DNA of 64,000 nt from an uncultured Christensenella sp. (GCA_910586385.1 CAJUGX010000003.1:1-64000), one strand, 5' to 3'; shown: positions 17,904 to 26,530, counted from the first letter of the stretch. Notes: generated by a model from the sequence alone, not told the origin. Numbers and translations are program-made.

Positions 17904-19268
17904 GTGGAAAAATCTGAATTTTATGATATTGTCGGAAAACTTATTGTGCCACTTTTCACCGGGTCGCATTTGGCGGGGGAAATTGATTCTTCATCAAGAG
18001 ACATGGAGGTTGCGCTTGGAAAAAGCAATTCCATACTTTTGAAGCCATCAAAAACAGATGACTATCGTATTGTGATAAAAAGAGGACAGGCTTTCAAATC
18101 TTTTGAAGTGAATATTATTCGTTCAATTATCTCTGTTTTGAATGATATCTCTGATTTGCATATCACTGACAGAATCTATCTTGAAAAACTTCAGACAATG
18201 GCTCTTGAAAGGGCACTTGTTGAGAGTTTGACTGAGACTGGTGCAGATGTAATTCAAGGCATTATCGGTGGGCTATCCAAGTGGGCTTCAAGGACCTATG
18301 AAGGAAAGACGGTTGCTATTGGTATTTTGGTCAATTTGGGCACGACTTCTGATGCTCCAAACCCAGTGAATTATGAAGAGATTCTGTCGGAAGACTTCTT
18401 TGCACTTTTTACAGATGGGCAAAACTCTTTTGTTGAGTTTGATCGCAATGGAAGGCTTCTTGGGTATGTGACAATAAAAAATTCAAAAAAAGTGGCGACA
18501 GTTGCACCAAATGTTTATGAGAAAGTGGCGAGAATGTGCAACGATAAGAGAATTGGCATTTGTCTTACGGAGCAAGGTGATATTTTGATTTTCTACGCAA
18601 GGCAACTTATCTTTGCAAAGAGACTTGGAAACTGGTGTGTATATTCGCACGATGAAATCATCAGGCTTTTGCAGAACAATGTTTCTTCAGCAGCAAAGCA
18701 AGTGAGACGTGCGATTTACAACACTGCGCTGGACTGTTCGTTCTCTTACAAAGGGGCATGTATTGCCTACATTGACAAGGACAAGACTGCAGACGCTCTG
18801 GCTCATATTGACGCTGCAGACATCATTTGTGAAGAATATTTCAACCTCAAAAAACAGAATGAGTTGGATGAGGCTGGAAAACTTTACAATCTTGGAAATG
18901 CCAAGGAAATCATTGATAGATTCAGCCTTTCATATGAAGAATTTTTGGATAAATACAACTATTCAAAAACAATGGCAATAAGAAGAATTGTCGCTGGCAA
19001 AAAGATTCACGAGCTTGACCGTACTCTCGTTGAAGAAATGACATCAATTGACGGAGCAACAATTGTGGACTATGAGGGCACAATCATTGCTGTGGGTGCA
19101 ATCATCAAGATTGAAGCGGGAAGTCAAGGCGGTGGCGGTCGTCTTGCTGCAGCAAAAACATTGGCAAAATACGGTGTTGCAATCAAAGTGTCTCAAGATG
19201 GGATTATGCAAGGGTTTGCCCTTGACAAAAAAGCAAATTCAGTCAAACAAGTGTTTTATGTTGGATAG
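17904..19268 (+). CDS. Diadenylate-cyclase-like (DisA_N/DAC) domain protein
   Basis: A 454-residue soluble protein starting at GTG, supported by SD AGGAGG seven bases before it. An in-frame TTG at 17886 lies upstream of the SD and is rejected. The C-terminal 70 residues resemble the nucleotide-binding fold of c-di-AMP synthases: SIDGATIVDYEG at about 381 contains the DGA motif. Where active enzymes have a GxRHxAA motif, this protein has GGGGRLAAAKT at 409. A middle segment (RTYEGKTVAIGILVNLG, about 135) resembles the first strand of the same fold. The protein may bind a nucleotide without synthesising c-di-AMP, or be a divergent cyclase. It is not canonical DisA, because no helix-hairpin-helix C-terminus is present. 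Family assignment is from motif recognition only. Confidence 0.55.
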   Translation: MEKSEFYDIVGKLIVPLFTGSHLAGEIDSSSRDMEVALGKSNSILLKPSKTDDYRIVIKRGQAFKSFEVNIIRSIISVLNDISDLHITDRIYLEKLQTMALERALVESLTETGADVIQGIIGGLSKWASRTYEGKTVAIGILVNLGTTSDAPNPVNYEEILSEDFFALFTDGQNSFVEFDRNGRLLGYVTIKNSKKVATVAPNVYEKVARMCNDKRIGICLTEQGDILIFYARQLIFAKRLGNWCVYSHDEIIRLLQNNVSSAAKQVRRAIYNTALDCSFSYKGACIAYIDKDKTADALAHIDAADIICEEYFNLKKQNELDEAGKLYNLGNAKEIIDRFSLSYEEFLDKYNYSKTMAIRRIVAGKKIHELDRTLVEEMTSIDGATIVDYEGTIIAVGAIIKIEAGSQGGGGRLAAAKTLAKYGVAIKVSQDGIMQGFALDKKANSVKQVFYVG

Positions 19269-19273
19269 GGAGA

Positions 19274-19300
19274 AAATCGTGCGTTGTCACGATTTTTTTG
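19274..19300 (+). terminator. Terminator of the DAC-like gene
   Basis: Stem AAATCGTG/CACGATTT with a 6-base loop and a T run. Confidence 0.8.
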
Positions 19301-19312
19301 TTTTCAAATTGT

Positions 19313-19341
19313 TTGTGAGAGACTAGGAGATGTGCTATAAT
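19313..19341 (+). promoter_or_regulatory. Promoter of the cysteine desulfurase operon
   Basis: TTGTGA (19313-19318), a 17-base spacer and TATAAT (19336-19341). Confidence 0.65.
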
Positions 19342-19362
19342 ATTTTTGATACGGAGAGATCA

Positions 19363-20493
19363 ATGAATAGATTTGTTTATTTGGACAACAACGCCACAAC
19401 AAAACTTTCTGAAAGAACAAGAGAGAAACTTGCTCCATATTTGGATTTGCAGTTTGGAAATCCGAGTTCGATTTATGGGCATGGGGCAAAGGTGAGGAAG
19501 GCAGTCGAAGATTCTCGGTATTGGTGTGCCAAATTGATTGGCTGCAAGAGTGAAAACTTGATTTTCACAAGTGGTGGCAGTGAAAGCAATTGCAGTGCAT
19601 TCAACTCTGCGGTGAGTCAAGTGCCAGAGAAAAAGAAAATTGTGACGACAAAGGTTGAGCATAGTTCTGTCCTCGAATATTGCAAATTGCTTGAAAAGAG
19701 GGGATATGAAGTTGTTTATCTGGATGTTGACAAAAATTGCAATCTCGATGCAAAACAACTTGAAGAGGCTATCGACGAAGAAACATGCTTGGTGTCAATC
19801 CAGTATGCAAACAATGAAGTCGGTGCGATTTTGCTGACCGACAAGATTTTGAAGAAAATTCAAAAACTCAAAAAGAAACTTGGATTTTTGCTTCACATTG
19901 ATGCTGTGCAGGCCTTGGGAAAATGTGATATCAATGTTTCAGAGATAGATGTTGATTTTGTTTCATTCTCTGGACATAAAATACATTGCCCAAAGGGGAT
20001 TGGAATGCTGTATGTGAAAGACACCCAAAATTTTGTTCCACTGATTGCTGGTCATCAAGAGTTTGGGCTTCGCGGTGGGACGGAAAATGTCTTGGGAATT
20101 GTTGCTCTTGGACTTTCTTGTGAATATCTGAAAGAAGAGATGCTTGATATAAACAAGAAGTTGAGAGAAATCAACAAATATCTTGAGTCAAAGTTGAAGA
20201 AAATCGATGGACTTGTGATAAATTGCGAGAATGTTGAACGTATTCCAAACACAACAAGCATAACTTTCAATGAAATCTCAGGGAACAAACTTCTTTTGCA
20301 ACTTGACAAAAGGGGAATCAGCGTTTCAACAGGTTCTGCTTGCAACAGCGAGAGCAGTGAGCCAAGTTATGTGCTTACGAGCATGGGGCTTGAAAAACCA
20401 CAAAACACAATTCGTGTAAGTATCGACGAAAATACATCAATGTCACAGATTGATTATTTTATAACAAATTTGAAAGAGATGGTGGAGGACTGA
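19363..20493 (+). CDS. Cysteine desulfurase, NifS/IscS family
   Basis: A PLP enzyme that takes sulfur from cysteine for iron-sulfur cluster or tRNA thiolation work. The 377-residue length is normal. Motifs are YLDNNATTKLS at the N-terminus, HSSVLEYCK, the PLP-lysine segment SFSGHKIHCPKGIG near residue 205, and the active-site loop STGSACNSESSEPS near 325, whose cysteine carries the persulfide. The start at 19363 has SD GGAG. No iscU, thiI or mnmA follows. The next gene is a methyltransferase 2 bases away, so its acceptor protein is not evident here. Confidence 0.9.
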   Translation: MNRFVYLDNNATTKLSERTREKLAPYLDLQFGNPSSIYGHGAKVRKAVEDSRYWCAKLIGCKSENLIFTSGGSESNCSAFNSAVSQVPEKKKIVTTKVEHSSVLEYCKLLEKRGYEVVYLDVDKNCNLDAKQLEEAIDEETCLVSIQYANNEVGAILLTDKILKKIQKLKKKLGFLLHIDAVQALGKCDINVSEIDVDFVSFSGHKIHCPKGIGMLYVKDTQNFVPLIAGHQEFGLRGGTENVLGIVALGLSCEYLKEEMLDINKKLREINKYLESKLKKIDGLVINCENVERIPNTTSITFNEISGNKLLLQLDKRGISVSTGSACNSESSEPSYVLTSMGLEKPQNTIRVSIDENTSMSQIDYFITNLKEMVED

Positions 20494-20494
20494 A

Positions 20495-21262
20495 ATGATG
20501 AACAATCCTAAAACTAAGAAACTGAAAGAGATGAAAACCTTTGACGAAATGTGGCAGGATTTGGCTCCATATTTGTCGGTTGAGAATGGGCTTGATGAGG
20601 GCTATGCTGACGGGAAGTATACTAGGAGTTTCGCAAAGTATTGCAAACATATTGAGGGGATTGACTTGTCTGAAGATTTTTATAGACAAGCAAAGAAAAA
20701 TCTGAAAGACCTTAAAAATGTCAATTTGAGAATTATGGATGCCAGGCATACTGATTATCGTGATAAAGAGTTTGGTGTGGTATTTAATACAAGTTTCCAT
20801 GAATTTGACTTGATAGAAAAAGATGCTTTCAAATTAGATTTTGATTTAAAGACAAAAATGTTGGAAGAGATGTCCAGGATCAGTGATACGATTGTTTTTG
20901 CTGAGATTGATCCAAAATTGAACATCTCAGGTGAATTATATATGATTTTCAATCCTGTTGAAAATCACTGCCTGAGGGTAAAGAAATCAAACAAGTTGAT
21001 TGATAAAGTTTTGCCAAAATTGGGCTACAAACAAATTCTCTGTGACAAGGCTGTCGATATAATTAAATATGGAAGTGAAAAAGAATTTATTGAAGATATG
21101 TTGTCTTGGTGGAGCGATGTAAAAGTTCCAAGTTCTGATGAAGAAAAGCACAGTATGTGTGACAAAATTGAGAGAGTTTTGAGGAAACATGGATATTTAC
21201 AAGATTTGACTTTCTACGATGTGTTTAGGTATACCGTTTATCAAAAGCAGGGGAATTCGTAA
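20495..21262 (+). CDS. Class I SAM-dependent methyltransferase-like protein
   Basis: A 255-residue protein with a Rossmann methyltransferase outline. The segment DEGYADGKYTRSFA stands where motif I (normally DxGxGxG) belongs, and HIEGIDLSEDF holds the motif II acid. The glycines of motif I are partly replaced, so cofactor binding may be altered. The substrate is unknown. It sits 2 bases after the desulfurase, and its stop overlaps the GNAT start by one base (TAATG), so the three are likely one operon. Codons are more AT-rich than in the flanking genes. Confidence 0.6.
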   Translation: MMNNPKTKKLKEMKTFDEMWQDLAPYLSVENGLDEGYADGKYTRSFAKYCKHIEGIDLSEDFYRQAKKNLKDLKNVNLRIMDARHTDYRDKEFGVVFNTSFHEFDLIEKDAFKLDFDLKTKMLEEMSRISDTIVFAEIDPKLNISGELYMIFNPVENHCLRVKKSNKLIDKVLPKLGYKQILCDKAVDIIKYGSEKEFIEDMLSWWSDVKVPSSDEEKHSMCDKIERVLRKHGYLQDLTFYDVFRYTVYQKQGNS

Positions 21263-21780
21263 TGGTTGAATTTGAATTAGCAAAAACAACAGATGCAAAA
21301 ACATGTGCGACGATCGTTTACAATTCTTACAAAGTAACCTATGGGAAGTATATGTCTTTGGATTACATAGAGAGGGAATACAGCATTGAACATTTTGAGC
21401 AAGTTTTTGGTGGGTTTATATCACAGAACGGATTTGAAGTCTACTTGATAAACAAAGACGATAAGCATATAGGAGTGCTCTGTTTTGGAAAACCCGATTT
21501 AGAAGATTTATATAAGTCTGATATGGATGGTTTTGGAGAGATACATTCAATTCATATTCTACATGAGGCTTGCGGAACTGGGATTGGGACAAAGGCGATT
21601 AGATTTGCTGAACGCAAGATGCTTGAGATGGGCTTTAAGAAATCATTTTTGTGGGTGAAAAAGCAGAACACAAATGCAATAAAGTTTTATACAACAAATG
21701 GTTATAAGAAAACAATGTACACCTGCGACAATCCAAGTGATGGAGTTCCTTCATTTGTAATGGAAAAGGTAAAAATATAA
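21262..21780 (+). CDS. GNAT family N-acetyltransferase
   Basis: A 172-residue acetyltransferase. The acetyl-CoA loop appears as HEACGTGIGTKAI (R/QxxGxG/A type) near residue 95, and the C-terminal NTNAIKFYTTNGYKK matches motif B. The substrate is unknown. The start codon overlaps the preceding stop by one base, which points to coupling with the methyltransferase gene. Confidence 0.85.
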   Translation: MVEFELAKTTDAKTCATIVYNSYKVTYGKYMSLDYIEREYSIEHFEQVFGGFISQNGFEVYLINKDDKHIGVLCFGKPDLEDLYKSDMDGFGEIHSIHILHEACGTGIGTKAIRFAERKMLEMGFKKSFLWVKKQNTNAIKFYTTNGYKKTMYTCDNPSDGVPSFVMEKVKI

Positions 21781-21795
21781 AAGGAGAAAAAGAAT

Positions 21796-22386
21796 ATGCC
21801 AGTAATTATAAATCACAAAATATGCGACCAAGCTAATGCTTGCGGAGGGATTGGAGTTTGTCCTGTAGGAGCATTTGCTTACAATGACAAGAAAAAGAAA
21901 ATCGAGATTGACAACAACAAATGTATCTCTTGTGGGGCATGTGAAAAGACATGCCCAATCGGAGCGATTGGTTTTGCAAAAACTTGGGAAGAATATGAAG
22001 AACTCAAAAGAGCAATCGATGAAGATCCAAGATGCAGTGAAGATCTTTTTGTTGACCGTTTTGGTGGGGACATAATCAATGAAGATGTGTTGATTGATTT
22101 TGAAGATTTGGACAAAGTTGTCTCACAGAGTGACAAAGTGTTGATTGAACTTTTCAATGACGATTCAATCATGTGTTTGCTGAAATCCATTCCATATCAT
22201 GCAATTTTGGCGAATTCAAATTATACAAAGTATTTCAGATGTAATGTTGGGAATGCGGACGTTTCTAAGTATGGAGTGAATGAACTTCCAAGTTTGCTCC
22301 TTTGCAATGGTGGAAAGGTTACAAAAGTTGTCAACGGTTACTTCGAAGAAAAAGATAGCAAAAAACTCTTTGCACAATTGAAATAA
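21796..22386 (+). CDS. Ferredoxin fused to a thioredoxin-like domain
   Basis: A 196-residue protein. Residues 1-65 are a bacterial dicluster ferredoxin. The second motif is canonical (CISCGACEKTCP), while the first has only three cysteines at 10, 16 and 22 with five-residue gaps, so the first cluster may be 3Fe-4S or have another ligand. Residues about 110-196 look like a thioredoxin fold (KVLIELFNDDSIM, then NELPSLLLCNGGKV with a cis-proline type P) but have no CxxC pair. It probably carries electrons to an unknown partner. SD AAAGGAG is present. It is last in the operon before a terminator. Confidence 0.75.
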   Translation: MPVIINHKICDQANACGGIGVCPVGAFAYNDKKKKIEIDNNKCISCGACEKTCPIGAIGFAKTWEEYEELKRAIDEDPRCSEDLFVDRFGGDIINEDVLIDFEDLDKVVSQSDKVLIELFNDDSIMCLLKSIPYHAILANSNYTKYFRCNVGNADVSKYGVNELPSLLLCNGGKVTKVVNGYFEEKDSKKLFAQLK

Positions 22387-22393
22387 AAGAGAA

Positions 22394-22416
22394 GACGGGC
22401 ATTGCTCGTTTTTTAT
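22394..22416 (+). terminator. Terminator of the ferredoxin gene
   Basis: Short 6-bp stem ACGGGC/GCTCGT with a 3-base loop, then a T run. Confidence 0.55.
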
Positions 22417-22418
22417 AT

Positions 22419-22447
22419 TTGACTTTTGGGGCGAGATATGTTATACT
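22419..22447 (+). promoter_or_regulatory. Promoter of rnpB
   Basis: TTGACT (22419-22424), a 17-base spacer and TATACT (22442-22447). It predicts a transcript start at about 22454, which is where the P1 helix of the RNA begins. Confidence 0.8.
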
Positions 22448-22453
22448 GACATA

Positions 22454-22803
22454 GTCAGACAGCCAGATGGTCGCTGTGCGGTTGTGATGACCGCAGAGAG
22501 GAAAGTCCGAGCATCAAAAGAACATGGTGCCAGTTAACGGCTGGTGAAGGCGACTTCAAGGATAGTGCAACAGAAATAGACTTCCACACCTTTTTGGGTG
22601 CGGTAAAGATGGAAAGGTAGGGTAAGAGCCTACCGGAGCGGTGGTAACATCGCTCGCTCTGTAAACCCCACTTGATGCAAGATTAAGTTTGGTCACATGT
22701 GTGTTCTTTCACGACCAACAAAAGTATCGCTGGAACTTGTTGGCGACAACAAGTCTGGATAGATGACCATCTAAAACAGAACTCGGCTTATAGACTGTCT
22801 GAC
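22454..22803 (+). ncRNA. rnpB: RNase P RNA, type A
   Basis: The catalytic RNA that removes tRNA 5' leaders. The ends pair as P1 (GTCAGACAG at 22454 with CTGTCTGAC at 22795). The P4-region core GAGGAAAGTCCGAGC is at about 22498, GGTAAGAGCC-like bases (GGGTAAGAGCCTACC) at about 22620, and the distal core ACAGAACTCGGCTTATAG at about 22776. The GTAAACCCCAC segment and the overall layout fit the ancestral type A, seen in Clostridia, rather than the Bacillus type B. This fills most of the gap between the genes ending at 22386 and starting at 22922. Confidence 0.93.
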
Positions 22804-22848
22804 ATCAGCACAAGCTGACACACTTAGGTGTTTCTGAACGTGCGGAGT

Positions 22849-22873
22849 AAACCACATTATGTGGTTTTTTTTA
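22849..22873 (+). terminator. Terminator of rnpB
   Basis: Stem AAACCACA/TGTGGTTT with a 3-base loop and a T run, 46 bases after the mature RNA end. Confidence 0.8.
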
Positions 22874-22921
22874 TTGCCATGATGATTGTTTCAAAGTCTG
22901 AAAATTGGAAACAATCTCTTT

Positions 22922-24160
22922 ATGAAAAACAGGGATTATATTGAAAAAGCAAAGAATTTGATACTCAGCAGGGTGAGGTTTCATGCGCCGATTCTCTTTG
23001 ACGATGAGGTTGATGCGAAGGTTTTGGGGGAGCAAGGCATTGATGTAAACTTGCCAATCTTCAAGTTTGAAAAAACATTGACAAAAAGGCTTTTGAAGGC
23101 TTTTGCAATGGCGCAGAAAGAAGAAAAGTTTAATCTGGTATTATGTCACTCTTCTGTTGATAGACGCAATATATGGGGTAGTAGGCAATTAAAAAATATG
23201 CGTAATACCACAATTGTTGAAGAATATTGTCCGAAACGACTCTTGGAAATGATAAACAAACTCAACATCAACTATGCTTCATCAAGCAATTTCAATTTGA
23301 TATATAGTGACAAGTTTTTCAGTGTCAATGGTGTGAGGTTGAATCCGTCTTTTTCTGACTTTTCACTCAGTCAGCGTGCTGTCTTTGATGAGGTCTTTGT
23401 TGACTATGATGAGTTTGTGCTCAATGGTGAAAACATTTATGCAAAGTTTTTGAACAAGTCCGACAAAGAAAAACGCGTGGAGGTGGAACTCAACATTCCG
23501 CTTGAAAAGGGATATTATTATTTCAAGAAAGTTGACAAAGCATATCTGATTGAAAACTTGATTTCAAAAGAAAAACTCTTTTTCAACTTTTTGTGCAGTG
23601 GAGCGAAGTTCTCTTTTTCGAATGTCAGTGGGCTTGAAAACTCTGTCTTTTGTTGCATAAACATCAAGCTGGTTTTGACGCTCAAGCCTAAGCAGAGAAA
23701 AGTCATCTTTTTCAACTTTGGGGAGAGCAAGTTTGCCGTCAAAAATGCTCATGAGATTGACAAGTTGAAAGAAGTGGCGGTTGTTGAGGCAAAAAAAGTC
23801 TTTGATGTGCAAGTCAAGACAAAAAATCCAAAGTTTGACTATTTCTTCAACAAGACGTTGCCGCAAAGGATTTGGGTGAACTGGCTCAATGGTGTGATTG
23901 ATGACGCTCTTGAGCAGAAGTATGTCTCGTACCGAAGGTTGTTTGTCAGAGGGAAAGAGAAAATCTCTTTTGTCAAGTTTTCGGAAATCGGTGTGAAAGA
24001 AATTGGGATTTTCAATGGGAGTTATTACAAGAAAATTCTGTTTGTCAGTGGCAGTGAGAAGTTTCTGAAGGTTGGGCACACGTATTTTTATCAAATTGGG
24101 GAAATCACAAAGAAAACTCTGGAGAGCAGAGAACCTGTTTGTTTGAGTTTGGGAAGTTGA
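22922..24160 (+). CDS. Unknown protein, possibly part of a GH94/GH36-like enzyme
   Basis: A 412-residue protein that I do not recognise with confidence. Two segments recall the N-terminal beta-sandwich and linker of GH94-type glycoside phosphorylases: LVLTLKPKQRKVIFFNFG near residue 260 and VQVKTKNPKFDYFFNKTLP followed by RIWVNWL near 305. The catalytic alpha-barrel of that family is missing, so it would be a fragment or a distant relative. The start is uncertain: the ATG at 22922 has no good SD, and an in-frame TTG lies at 22886. A repeat-like stretch at 23137-23213 lies in frame near residues 73-97. A good terminator follows. Confidence 0.4.
   Translation: MKNRDYIEKAKNLILSRVRFHAPILFDDEVDAKVLGEQGIDVNLPIFKFEKTLTKRLLKAFAMAQKEEKFNLVLCHSSVDRRNIWGSRQLKNMRNTTIVEEYCPKRLLEMINKLNINYASSSNFNLIYSDKFFSVNGVRLNPSFSDFSLSQRAVFDEVFVDYDEFVLNGENIYAKFLNKSDKEKRVEVELNIPLEKGYYYFKKVDKAYLIENLISKEKLFFNFLCSGAKFSFSNVSGLENSVFCCINIKLVLTLKPKQRKVIFFNFGESKFAVKNAHEIDKLKEVAVVEAKKVFDVQVKTKNPKFDYFFNKTLPQRIWVNWLNGVIDDALEQKYVSYRRLFVRGKEKISFVKFSEIGVKEIGIFNGSYYKKILFVSGSEKFLKVGHTYFYQIGEITKKTLESREPVCLSLGS
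23137..23213. repeat. Repeat-like element inside a coding region
   Basis: It begins TGGTATTATG and ends TGCGTAATACCA, so its ends are near-perfect inverted repeats. The same words occur in the intergenic repeats at 16105, 48549 and 57166. The reading frame stays open across it. Confidence 0.4.
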
Positions 24161-24190
24161 CATGTTGATTTGTCAACTTTTTCTTTTTTT
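24154..24190 (+). terminator. Terminator after the unknown gene
   Basis: A 9-bp stem AAGTTGACA/TGTCAACTT overlaps the stop codon and is followed by a long T-rich run. Confidence 0.8.
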
Positions 24191-24214
24191 TCAGCAAGTT
24201 TTTCACCAATTTGT

Positions 24215-24243
24215 TTGGAAGTGTCGAAAATCTTTGTTATAAT
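24215..24243 (+). promoter_or_regulatory. Promoter of rarA with near-leaderless start
   Basis: TTGGAA (24215-24220), a 17-base spacer and TATAAT (24238-24243). The start codon of rarA begins 10 bases after the -10, which leaves a leader of only about 3-4 bases and no SD. Confidence 0.75.
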
Positions 24244-24253
24244 AGCCTTGGCT

Positions 24254-25543
24254 ATGGAGAATAAACAGAGGATTCCGCTTGCAGAGAGAATGAGGGCGAC
24301 AACCCTTGAAGACTTTGTCGGACAAGAGCATATCGTAGGAAAAAACAAACTGCTTTATCGTGCTATAAAGACCGGCAGTGTGGGCAGTTGCATTTTTTAT
24401 GGGCCTCCTGGGACGGGGAAGACTACGCTGGCGGGAATCATTGCAAAACTCCTCGATGCCAATATTGAAAAACTTAACGCAGTTTCAAGTGGTGTTGGTG
24501 ATGCCAAGGCTGTCATTGAAAGGGCGAGAAGTCAAAAGCAGATGTTTGGGACAGACACATATCTTCTGCTTGACGAGTGCCACAGATGGAACAAAGCACA
24601 AAGCGATTGTGTGCTTCAAGCGATTGAAGAGGGAAGCATCTATTTCATAGGTTCGACCACTGAAAATCCTTACACAAGCATGACGAGAGCGATTGTTTCG
24701 AGATGTAGCGTCTTTGAGTTTAAGAAAGTGTCAGTTGCCGATGTTGAAAAAGTTTTGAAGCGTGCCATCTCTGACATAGAGAAGGGGCTTGGAGAGTTTA
24801 AGACAAAGGTGGACGAGGATGCCATCAAATATCTTGCCTTTGCATGCAACGGAGATGTGAGAAACGCTCTCAATAGTCTCGAGCTTGCAGTGCTTTCAAC
24901 AAATGTCAGCAAAGATAGGTTTATACATATCGACAAAGAAACAATGGCGGAGTGCTTGAACAAGCGGCCGCTTTCACTTGACGAAAGTATGTATTATGAC
25001 TATCTGTCAGCATTCTGCAAGAGTCTGAGAGGCTCTGACACTGATGCGGCATTGTATTACGCCCACAGACTTCTCAAAGCGGGGATTGACCCTGTCATCA
25101 TTGCAAGAAGAATGATTGCTCATGCGTCCGAGGACATCGGTATGGCAGACAGCAATGCACTTCTTATGGCAATCAGTGCTCTCATTGCTTGTCAAAACTT
25201 GGGTGCGCCAGAGTGCTTTTTGAATTTGTCGCACGCAATCGTCTATTTGTGTGAGGCAGAGAAGTCAAACAGTGTCTACAAGGCGATGCGCATGGCTATG
25301 GATGATGCGGAAAATGAGAGAGAAGACCAAGTGCCAAATCACCTCAAAAACCATCCTAGCACAAACAGGGATGGACACGGAAAGTACAAATACCCACATG
25401 ATTATGGTGGTTATTGCGCACAACAATATATGCCTGACAGTTTGAAAGATCGCATTTATTATGTCCCAAGTGAAAATGGGAGAGAAAAGAATTTGATTAG
25501 AAAGAAATTTTCTAAAAATGGTTATGTCCAAAAGAAAAAATAA
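24254..25543 (+). CDS. rarA: Replication-associated recombination protein RarA (MgsA)
   Basis: A clamp-loader-like AAA+ ATPase that acts at stalled replication forks. The 429-residue protein starts MENKQRIPLAERMR. Motifs are the RarA hallmark TLEDFVGQEHIVG, Walker A GPPGTGKTT near residue 55, Walker B LLLDECHRWNK near 107, sensor 1 GSTTENPY near 132, and the C-terminal AHRLLKAGIDPVIIARRMIAHASEDIG and YPHDYGG motifs. The longer frame opening at 24170 runs through the promoter and is rejected. The mRNA appears leaderless. Confidence 0.93.
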   Translation: MENKQRIPLAERMRATTLEDFVGQEHIVGKNKLLYRAIKTGSVGSCIFYGPPGTGKTTLAGIIAKLLDANIEKLNAVSSGVGDAKAVIERARSQKQMFGTDTYLLLDECHRWNKAQSDCVLQAIEEGSIYFIGSTTENPYTSMTRAIVSRCSVFEFKKVSVADVEKVLKRAISDIEKGLGEFKTKVDEDAIKYLAFACNGDVRNALNSLELAVLSTNVSKDRFIHIDKETMAECLNKRPLSLDESMYYDYLSAFCKSLRGSDTDAALYYAHRLLKAGIDPVIIARRMIAHASEDIGMADSNALLMAISALIACQNLGAPECFLNLSHAIVYLCEAEKSNSVYKAMRMAMDDAENEREDQVPNHLKNHPSTNRDGHGKYKYPHDYGGYCAQQYMPDSLKDRIYYVPSENGREKNLIRKKFSKNGYVQKKK

Positions 25544-25570
25544 ATATATGGAAATTAGGGAGAAATAAAA

Positions 25571-26530
25571 ATGTTTGGAAGAAGAAGCGACGGAAAAAAA
25601 GTAAAAGATTTGCTCATCATTGACAAGGCGATTTCTTATTTTATGCCTATGAGAATTGACGCTGTTCAATACACGACTATTCCTTTCAATTGTGCGGGAA
25701 TGGACAAGTTTATTTTGGAAGAGAAGAAAAAAAGTGGAGTGCACTATTCTTATACTGAAATCATCATTGCTGCGATTGTTCGCATGCTTCACGAAAGACC
25801 AAAAGCAAACAGATTTATTAACGATTGCGTTGTTTATCAAAGAAACTATATTTCAGTGTCTATGAGTGTGCTGAGGGCTCTCAAAGATGAAGGTGAAGAA
25901 CTTACTTTGAAGTTTTATTTCAAGGGGACAGAAAGTCTTCCAGAAGTAAGAAAAATTGTCAATGATGAAATCGCAAAAAACTTGGCTGCAAATGCTGAAG
26001 TTCATGAAACTACAAAAGCGGCAGGTGTTTTGTGTAAGTTGCCAAACTGGATGTTTAAGACTGCAATGTGGATTGTAAGAAAAATGGATAAGCACAACTG
26101 TTTGCCAAAGTCTCTCATCCATGCAAGTCCATTCCACACAAGCATGTATGTTGCTGACCTTAGAAGCATTAAGCTTGACAAGATTTATCACCATCTTTAC
26201 AACTTCGGTACAACAACAATCTTTGGTGTTATTGGGAAAGTTAAATATGTCCCAGTTTCAAACATAAGCGGAGAAATCACAACCGAAAAGAGAATTGACA
26301 TGGGATTCTCTCTTGACGAGAGAGTTTGTGATGGACTCTATTGGAGAAATACCTTGAAGTATGTCACAGATTTGGTGAATGACCCAAGTCTTATGATGGA
26401 GGCACTTCCAGAACCGGAGCTCACAGGAAAAGCTCTCAAAAAGAAACAAAGACAAGACAAAAAAGAGGCTAAGAAGCAAGCAAAACTTGCAAAAAAGCAA
26501 GAAAAAAAAGATAAGAAGAAAGGAAAATAA
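25571..26530 (+). CDS. 2-oxoacid dehydrogenase E2-like acyltransferase-fold protein
   Basis: A 319-residue protein resembling the catalytic domain of dihydrolipoyl acyltransferases (chloramphenicol acetyltransferase fold), with no lipoyl or E1/E3-binding domain. NFGTTTIFGVIGKVKYV and the C-terminal motif SLDERVCDGLYW match the ends of that domain. The catalytic histidine of the usual DHRxxDG is replaced by glutamate (DERVCDG), so normal acyl transfer is doubtful. A lysine-rich tail of about 40 residues follows. It is 27 bases after rarA, with SD GGGAG. Related stand-alone proteins occur in Clostridia; their function is not known to me. Confidence 0.6.
   Translation: MFGRRSDGKKVKDLLIIDKAISYFMPMRIDAVQYTTIPFNCAGMDKFILEEKKKSGVHYSYTEIIIAAIVRMLHERPKANRFINDCVVYQRNYISVSMSVLRALKDEGEELTLKFYFKGTESLPEVRKIVNDEIAKNLAANAEVHETTKAAGVLCKLPNWMFKTAMWIVRKMDKHNCLPKSLIHASPFHTSMYVADLRSIKLDKIYHHLYNFGTTTIFGVIGKVKYVPVSNISGEITTEKRIDMGFSLDERVCDGLYWRNTLKYVTDLVNDPSLMMEALPEPELTGKALKKKQRQDKKEAKKQAKLAKKQEKKDKKKGK

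Noticed and set aside
20495..21262. Frameshift or damage in the methyltransferase
   Set aside because: The frame is open throughout and overlaps the next start normally; only motif I is divergent.
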